The notes under the pieces are model-generated. The model made no database searches. It had not been told where the DNA came from and was given only the letters and a program-made list of their open reading frames with translations. A program made the position numbers and the translations under genes. From Candidatus Aenigmatarchaeota archaeon (GTDB lineage Archaea > Aenigmatarchaeota > Aenigmatarchaeia > GW2011-AR5): 14,703 nt of DNA. The DNA lies in NCBI GenBank assembly GCA_016198645.1, contig JACQIE010000095.1:1-14703 (forward strand). Reading direction: 5' to 3'. Shown piece by piece: positions 11,666 through 14,703 of the stretch (its first letter is position 1; each line of letters begins with the position of its first letter).

Positions 11666-12142
11666 TCAGACTTTCCTCTTCCCGTCGTCTATCTCACGCT
11701 GCACTTCACGGGCATCCTTACCGTCCACGGTCACGCCGCCCGAGAGGCACGTGCCCAGAATCTGCTTCACACGGGCTTTTTTGTCGCCGTACATATTGCC
11801 CTCCTTTGAATCGGCTATTTCCAGAATCCTGGCGAAATCCATGTTCCCGCCGTCGCTGACTATTTCGTCTTTCTTGTGCCGCAGCTTCTCGCGCCCAACG
11901 GCTTTCCGTATGAGCGACGAAGTGGGAGGCGTGCCCACTGTTATCGTGTATTCCTTGGTTTCCGTGTCAACACTTATTTTCACGGGCACTTCCATTCCCT
12001 GAAAGCTCTTCGTCTTCTCGTTTATTTCCGTGACTATCTTGCCTACGTTGACTTTCAATGGCGAAAGGCTCGGCCCCAGCGGAGGCGCGGGCGTGGCTTT
12101 TCCGCCCTGAATAAGAACGTCAATAGTTTCTTTCTTTCCCAT
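11666..12142 (-). CDS. rpl11: Ribosomal protein L11 (uL11)
   Basis: A 158-residue L11, which binds the GTPase-associated region of 23S rRNA at the base of the stalk. Family marks are VLIQGGKATPAPPLGPSL near the N terminus, VNVGKIVTEINEKT, the VPVKI strand, VGTPPTSSLIRK, and the RNA-binding C-terminal domain with KQILGTCLSGGVTVDGKD. I chose the ATG at 12142 over a GTG at 12151 because GGAGTGAT stands at good spacing before the ATG, and the resulting MGKKETIDVLIQ start matches the family. The Shine-Dalgarno site overlaps the stop of spt5, so translation is likely coupled. In the family PLGPAIGPLGLN is usual; here it reads PLGPSLSPLKVN, a mild departure in the rRNA/factor-facing N domain. Confidence 0.96.
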   Translation of the reverse strand: MGKKETIDVLIQGGKATPAPPLGPSLSPLKVNVGKIVTEINEKTKSFQGMEVPVKISVDTETKEYTITVGTPPTSSLIRKAVGREKLRHKKDEIVSDGGNMDFARILEIADSKEGNMYGDKKARVKQILGTCLSGGVTVDGKDAREVQREIDDGKRKV

Positions 12143-12147
12143 AATTA

Positions 12148-12585
12148 TCACTCCTTCTTCTTTGAATATATCGTGACCGAGTTCACCGGCACAGTGACGG
12201 GTATCGGTATAGCCGCTTCCAAAAATTCCACGGTGACTTCCTGCTTGGTTTCGTCAAACCGCGTCACTCTTCCGCGCTCTCCCTTGAAAGGCCCGCCGAT
12301 TATCTCCACCACGTCGCCTATCCCAACGTTTATCTGCTGTTTTTCCGCCACGAGGAAGCGCTCTATCTGCGTCATGGGCACGTCCTTGGCTATAAGCCCG
12401 CGCACGTGCGGCACGTTTTTCACCGCTTCCTCAACGACTTCCACTTCGCCTTCTGCGAATACGTAGCCCTTTATCTCTTCCGGCCTGAACAGCGCTTTTA
12501 GCGACGTTCCGGTCTTCGCCTTCGTTTTTATGCTTTCTATCACGGCATTCTCTCTGCCGGTCGTCGTCCTTATCGTCAATATCAT
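12148..12585 (-). CDS. spt5: Transcription elongation factor Spt5 (archaeal NusG)
   Basis: A 145-residue elongation factor that clamps onto RNA polymerase together with Spt4 and raises processivity. The N-terminal NGN domain runs to about residue 82 (MILTIRTTTGRENAV, then GYVFAEGE and VPHVRGLI). It is followed by one KOW domain at about 86-115 (IGDVVEIIGGPFKGERGRVTRFD). The protein is of normal length for archaeal Spt5. Its start overlaps the secE stop (ATGA), with AGGTGG about seven bases upstream. A second ATG at 12589 is out of frame. The secE-spt5-rpl11 order is classical in archaea and links protein export, transcription and ribosome assembly in one unit. Confidence 0.96.
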   Translation of the reverse strand: MILTIRTTTGRENAVIESIKTKAKTGTSLKALFRPEEIKGYVFAEGEVEVVEEAVKNVPHVRGLIAKDVPMTQIERFLVAEKQQINVGIGDVVEIIGGPFKGERGRVTRFDETKQEVTVEFLEAAIPIPVTVPVNSVTIYSKKKE

Positions 12586-12755
12586 GCATTACCACCTAAT
12601 AGCATAGCTGCGAGGAATATTACGAATCCCGTCGCGCCGATGATAAGTATTCCGGCGCCTGTTATCTTCGCGCTCTGACCGAATTCGTCCTTGTCGGGCT
12701 TGCTCGCGACCTGCAACACCCTGCTTAACCGTGCCAGCGATTCACGTATATCCAT
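12582..12755 (-). CDS. secE: Preprotein translocase subunit SecE (Sec61 gamma)
   Basis: A 57-residue subunit of the SecYEG/Sec61 protein-conducting channel; it clamps the two halves of SecY in the membrane. It is short enough to be missed by length filters. Residues 1-31 form the amphipathic N-terminal helix (MDIRESLARLSRVLQVASKP, then DKDEFGQSAK), whose K-P-x-x-x-E-F pattern is the Sec61-gamma hallmark. About 32-53 is the single tilted membrane helix (ITGAGILIIGATGFVIFLAA). The TGA stop overlaps the spt5 start codon. A TATA-like box about 26 bases upstream of the ATG at 12755 suggests it opens a leaderless transcript for secE-spt5-rpl11. The position before spt5 and the length both fit the archaeal family. 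Confidence 0.93.
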   Translation of the reverse strand: MDIRESLARLSRVLQVASKPDKDEFGQSAKITGAGILIIGATGFVIFLAAMLLGGNA

Positions 12756-12776
12756 TTTCCTTACTTGAAAGAAACG

Positions 12777-12785
12777 CTTAAATGG
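12777..12785 (-). promoter_or_regulatory. Putative TATA box of secE-spt5-rpl11
   Basis: The minus strand reads CATTTAAGC, centred about 26 bases before the secE ATG. It lies in the 39-base gap after the stop codon of the unknown gene upstream. The box is weaker than the one before rpl1. Confidence 0.5.
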
Positions 12786-12794
12786 TTGATTTCA

Positions 12795-13229
12795 CTAACC
12801 CGTTACCCGCCACTTTGAAACAATTTCTGCGGGAACGCCCATTGCAGCCAGCAAGTAGGGCGCGAATTCGTCGAATTCACGCTCACGTCTCTCCCTTGCG
12901 ATGTCTTCCTCCGGCGTCGTGACATCAAGCGGCATCTCGTCAAGCCTTATTTTCCTGTGATGGGGAAATCTCTTTCCGGCTTCCAAACCCGTATATGTTC
13001 TTTCCCAGACGTCGTTACCAAAGACGTAATATTCCTTGCCCGTTCTTGGGCTGTATCCCAATTCAAACGTCCCTTTGTTCTGGCCCAGCATTCTCTTGAA
13101 CTCCCCCTCAAAGCCCCCTTCGTATTGTGCTTGCTGCTGTCCTGGCGTGTTGAACATCCCAGAAAGAAGAGCGGTCATTCCTTCCTTGGTTACCAATACC
13201 TTTGCCAATGGGCTGTAATCCGTCGTCAT
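12795..13229 (-). CDS. Hypothetical soluble protein downstream of ftsZ
   Basis: I do not recognise this 144-residue protein. It has no signal peptide, no membrane helix and no Cys. Visible features are a Gly/Gln-rich patch (NTPGQQQAQYEGGFEGEFKR, residues 27-46), a central stretch with SPRTGKEYYVFGND and WERTYTGLEAGKRFPHH (about 60-91), a very charged helix (EEDIARERREREFDEFAPYL, 107-126) and a closing AAMGVPAEIVSKW. The start codon is four bases after the ftsZ stop, with only a partial Shine-Dalgarno (GGAATGAT), so it is almost surely made from the ftsZ transcript, perhaps by reinitiation. Tight coupling to ftsZ makes a part in division plausible, but no known FtsZ partner such as SepF is recognisable in it. 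Confidence 0.8.
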   Translation of the reverse strand: MTTDYSPLAKVLVTKEGMTALLSGMFNTPGQQQAQYEGGFEGEFKRMLGQNKGTFELGYSPRTGKEYYVFGNDVWERTYTGLEAGKRFPHHRKIRLDEMPLDVTTPEEDIARERREREFDEFAPYLLAAMGVPAEIVSKWRVTG

Positions 13230-13233
13230 CTTA

Positions 13234-14313
13234 TCATTCCACGAAGTCTATTCCGAGGCTCTTCTCGATTTCCTTTTTCTTGTGGGTGACGTAGCTCTTT
13301 TCGTTGTCCGCTATCCGCGGGGAGTTTATGCCCGTCACTATTATCATCGTGCGTATCGAATCGCCAAGCTCTTTCATTATCTGCGCTCCCCATATTATCT
13401 TCGCGTCAGGATTCAATCTTTCAGCCACGGCTTCTACGATTTGCTGGCATTCGCGTATCGTTATGTCGTTGCCGCCTGTGACATTTATCAGCGCCCCTCG
13501 TGCACCGTCTATGCTGACGTCCAGTAGCGGATTGTTCAGTGCCCGTTCCACCGCTTCCGTGGCGCGCGTCTCCGTATCCGAATCGCCCATTCCTATCATT
13601 GCCAGCCCGCCGCGCGTCATCACGGCGCGCACGTCGGCAAAATCCAGGTTTACAAGCCCCGGTCTCGTGACCAATTCTGTAATTCCCTTCACCGCGTTCA
13701 CGAGTATCTCATCTGCGACTTTAAACGCAGTCGTAAGCGAAACGTCCGGAACTATTTCCAGAAGCTTGTCATTTGGTATTATGATAAGGGTGTCCACAGC
13801 CTTCTCCATATTTTCCAGCCCGTGCTGTGCGTTCTTCATCCTTGTCCTGCCTTCCATGGTGAACGGAATCGTGACTATGCCTACCGTAAGAGCGCCCGCC
13901 TTTTTGGCTATCTCTGCCACGACAGGCAGCGAACCTGTGCCTGTTCCGCCGCCCATTCCGCACGTCAGAAAGACCATGTCCGCCTTTTCCAAAGCGTCCT
14001 TCAGTTCGTTCTTGCTTTCCTTCGCCGCCTCCTCGCCGACTTTCGGGTCTGCGCCGGCACCCAGCCCGCCGGTGAGCTCTTTGCCGATAAGTATCTTGAC
14101 ATCCGCGTCCGTGTAAAGCAGGTCCTGTGCATCCGTGTTAATGGCAATGGACTGTGCTCCCGTGACGCCTATCTGATTGAGGCGTGATATGGTATTGCAT
14201 CCGGCACCGCCGGCACCCACTATCTTTATCGTGGCCTTTCTTGTTTCAAGAATCTTCCTCAATTCCTCGTCGCCGGGTTTTCCCCGTCTTGCTTCACCGC
14301 TTCCAACACCCAC
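13234..14313 (-). CDS. ftsZ: Cell division GTPase FtsZ
   Basis: The tubulin-like GTPase that polymerises into the division ring. Counted from the GTG start (359 residues), the nucleotide loop GAGGAG is at 33-38, NTD at about 59-61, the signature GGGTGTG at 121-127, and the T7-loop region NLDFADVRAVM at 222-232, whose acidic residue completes the active site of the neighbouring subunit. It ends in LGIDFVE, resembling the short conserved C-terminal peptide of archaeal FtsZ that docks partner proteins. I prefer GTG at 14313: AGGTGAT stands three bases before it and the predicted transcript start lies near 14338. A longer reading from TTG at 14331 (365 residues) has no Shine-Dalgarno site. It leads a unit with the unknown 144-residue gene and faces a divergent zinc-ribbon gene. 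Confidence 0.97.
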   Translation of the reverse strand: MGVGSGEARRGKPGDEELRKILETRKATIKIVGAGGAGCNTISRLNQIGVTGAQSIAINTDAQDLLYTDADVKILIGKELTGGLGAGADPKVGEEAAKESKNELKDALEKADMVFLTCGMGGGTGTGSLPVVAEIAKKAGALTVGIVTIPFTMEGRTRMKNAQHGLENMEKAVDTLIIIPNDKLLEIVPDVSLTTAFKVADEILVNAVKGITELVTRPGLVNLDFADVRAVMTRGGLAMIGMGDSDTETRATEAVERALNNPLLDVSIDGARGALINVTGGNDITIRECQQIVEAVAERLNPDAKIIWGAQIMKELGDSIRTMIIVTGINSPRIADNEKSYVTHKKKEIEKSLGIDFVE

Positions 14314-14357
14314 AGAATCACCTTTCGTCAATAAAACTATCGTAAATAATCGATGAA

Positions 14358-14368
14358 ATTATTTAAAG
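14358..14368 (-). promoter_or_regulatory. Putative promoter (TATA box) of ftsZ
   Basis: The minus strand reads CTTTAAATAAT, a good archaeal TATA box. About 26 bases on, transcription would begin near 14338, leaving a leader of about 25 bases that holds the AGGTGAT site at 14317-14323 and the GTG start. This supports the shorter FtsZ. Confidence 0.65.
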
Positions 14369-14401
14369 CCCAAAATAGCGAATGCGCGATTTTGCAGGGT
14401 G

Positions 14402-14410
14402 TTTTAAATA
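14402..14410 (+). promoter_or_regulatory. Putative TATA box of the zinc-ribbon gene
   Basis: TTTTAAATA is centred about 28 bases before the ATG at 14435. The stretch between is a GTA-type triplet repeat with no Shine-Dalgarno site, so the message is probably leaderless or nearly so. It is divergent from the ftsZ promoter about 40 bases away. Confidence 0.6.
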
Positions 14411-14434
14411 GTAGTGGTAGTAATAGTAGTAGTA
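14411..14434 (+). repeat. GTA-type trinucleotide repeat before the zinc-ribbon gene
   Basis: Eight triplets, mostly GTA with single GTG and ATA variants, fill the space between the TATA box and the start codon. A change in copy number would alter the distance from promoter to start. Confidence 0.8.
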
Positions 14435-14560
14435 ATGAAAATCAAGTGCAGCAAATGCGGGCACGTCTGGACGACGCGAAAAGAGCGCGTGCCTGTGGCA
14501 TGCAGCTATTGCAAGACGTCCATGTACTTTCACAAGCCGCTCGTGCTGAAAGAGCAGTGA
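14435..14560 (+). CDS. Small zinc-ribbon protein
   Basis: A 41-residue protein, short enough to be missed by length filters. It has two CxxC knuckles: CSKC at residues 5-8 and CSYC at 23-26, separated by 14 residues. The pattern KCSKCGHVWTTRKERVPVAC followed by YCKT is typical of small archaeal zinc-ribbon proteins, in which a Trp follows the first knuckle (GHxW) and a basic segment leads to a P-x-x-C-P/S-x-C second knuckle. It is likely to fold around one zinc and bind nucleic acid or a protein partner; the exact role is unknown. The ATG fits the TATA box as a leaderless start. An in-frame GTG at 14414 would only add valines from the triplet repeat. A longer frame over the same bases (14353-14577) is in another phase and has no such pattern. 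Confidence 0.8.
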   Translation: MKIKCSKCGHVWTTRKERVPVACSYCKTSMYFHKPLVLKEQ

Positions 14561-14703
14561 ACGGCGGAAAGGCATAGAGGAGAACAGGAACGAATATTTT
14601 ATACGTTATTTTTTATAGCCCGCACAACGAAAACCACCTGCCTTCAGCATGTGGATGAGACAATGGCAGGTTAGCGTGTTTCGTAACTAAACGGTAAACA
14701 AGT
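14561..14703 (+). other. Non-coding stretch with T-tract, TATA-like box and inverted repeat
   Basis: No open frame longer than about 13 codons is visible. TTTTATAC...TTTTTT at 14597-14614 could end the zinc-ribbon transcript. The overlapping TTTTTTATAG (14609-14618) is TATA-like and would place a transcript start near 14640. A perfect 7-bp inverted repeat, ACCTGCC at 14636-14642 and GGCAGGT at 14665-14671, encloses 22 bases. It is not a tRNA, and no full C/D box pair is present. It might be the start of a small RNA or of a gene beyond the edge. Confidence 0.4.

Noticed and set aside
13304..14187. Plus-strand frames opposite ftsZ
   Set aside because: They are shadows of a certain gene, with biased composition.
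14314..14331. TTG start of ftsZ at 14331
   Set aside because: There is no Shine-Dalgarno site, and it lies only about seven bases after the predicted transcript start; GTG at 14313 has AGGTGAT at good distance. It is not fully excluded.
14353..14577. 74-codon plus-strand frame across the zinc-ribbon region
   Set aside because: The start precedes the likely TATA box and the composition is unremarkable, while another phase encodes a protein with two exact CxxC knuckles.
1..14703. CRISPR array, insertion sequence, tRNA or rRNA
   Set aside because: No regularly spaced identical repeats, transposase-like frame, terminal inverted repeats, cloverleaf or rRNA-like sequence was seen. The repeats present are protein-domain repeats.

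Overview
The window comes from an archaeon. The minus-strand half carries the archaeal order ftsZ - secE - spt5 - rpl11 - rpl1 - rpl10 - rpl12, with archaeal forms of each product: an Spt5-type NusG with NGN and KOW only, a P1-type L12 ending in GLGALFG, and a 57-residue Sec61-gamma/SecE. Promoters look archaeal, with TATA boxes about 26 bases upstream of start codons, and T-tract terminators. A giant secreted protein with Ig-like, GWNLV and Cys-rich modules, preceded by a DUF5667-like exported protein, suggests an uncultivated lineage, possibly DPANN-like (Micrarchaeota or Diapherotrites style). The lineage cannot be fixed from this window.

Bases 1-8531 (+ strand) look like one translationally coupled run: an unrecognised ORF that may begin before the window, a short exported protein resembling a cut-down DUF5667 domain, and a 2,622-residue secreted multidomain protein. 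Both junctions are ATGA overlaps. The giant protein reads in order: signal peptide; caspase/gingipain-like (C25) domain that seems to have lost its catalytic His and Cys; CARDB-like beta domains; a Cys-rich centre; nine Ig/cadherin-like repeats, one split by a LamG-like domain; a duplicated 94-residue beta module; a tandem GWNLV pair; and a Cys-rich MopE-like end. No C-terminal membrane anchor is visible. Next comes a SAM methyltransferase (8555-9244) with its own, apparently leaderless, promoter lying over the giant gene's stop codon.

Bases 9276-14331 (- strand) hold housekeeping genes in about four transcription units. In order of transcription these are ftsZ plus an unknown 144-residue gene; secE-spt5-rpl11; an unknown membrane coiled-coil gene; and rpl1-rpl10-rpl12, which ends in a T-tract terminator facing the methyltransferase gene. 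SecE (57 residues) is easily missed because of its size. The L10 (P0) protein lacks the usual acidic GLGALFG-type tail. The rpl1 leader has a perfect 7-bp hairpin touching the Shine-Dalgarno site.

The right edge (14402-14703) holds a divergent 41-residue zinc-ribbon gene read from a leaderless promoter, then a non-coding stretch with a T-tract, a second TATA-like box and an inverted repeat that might be a small RNA. Genes at the head of transcripts tend to be leaderless, while internal genes use clear Shine-Dalgarno sites of the GGTGAT/GAGGTGG type.
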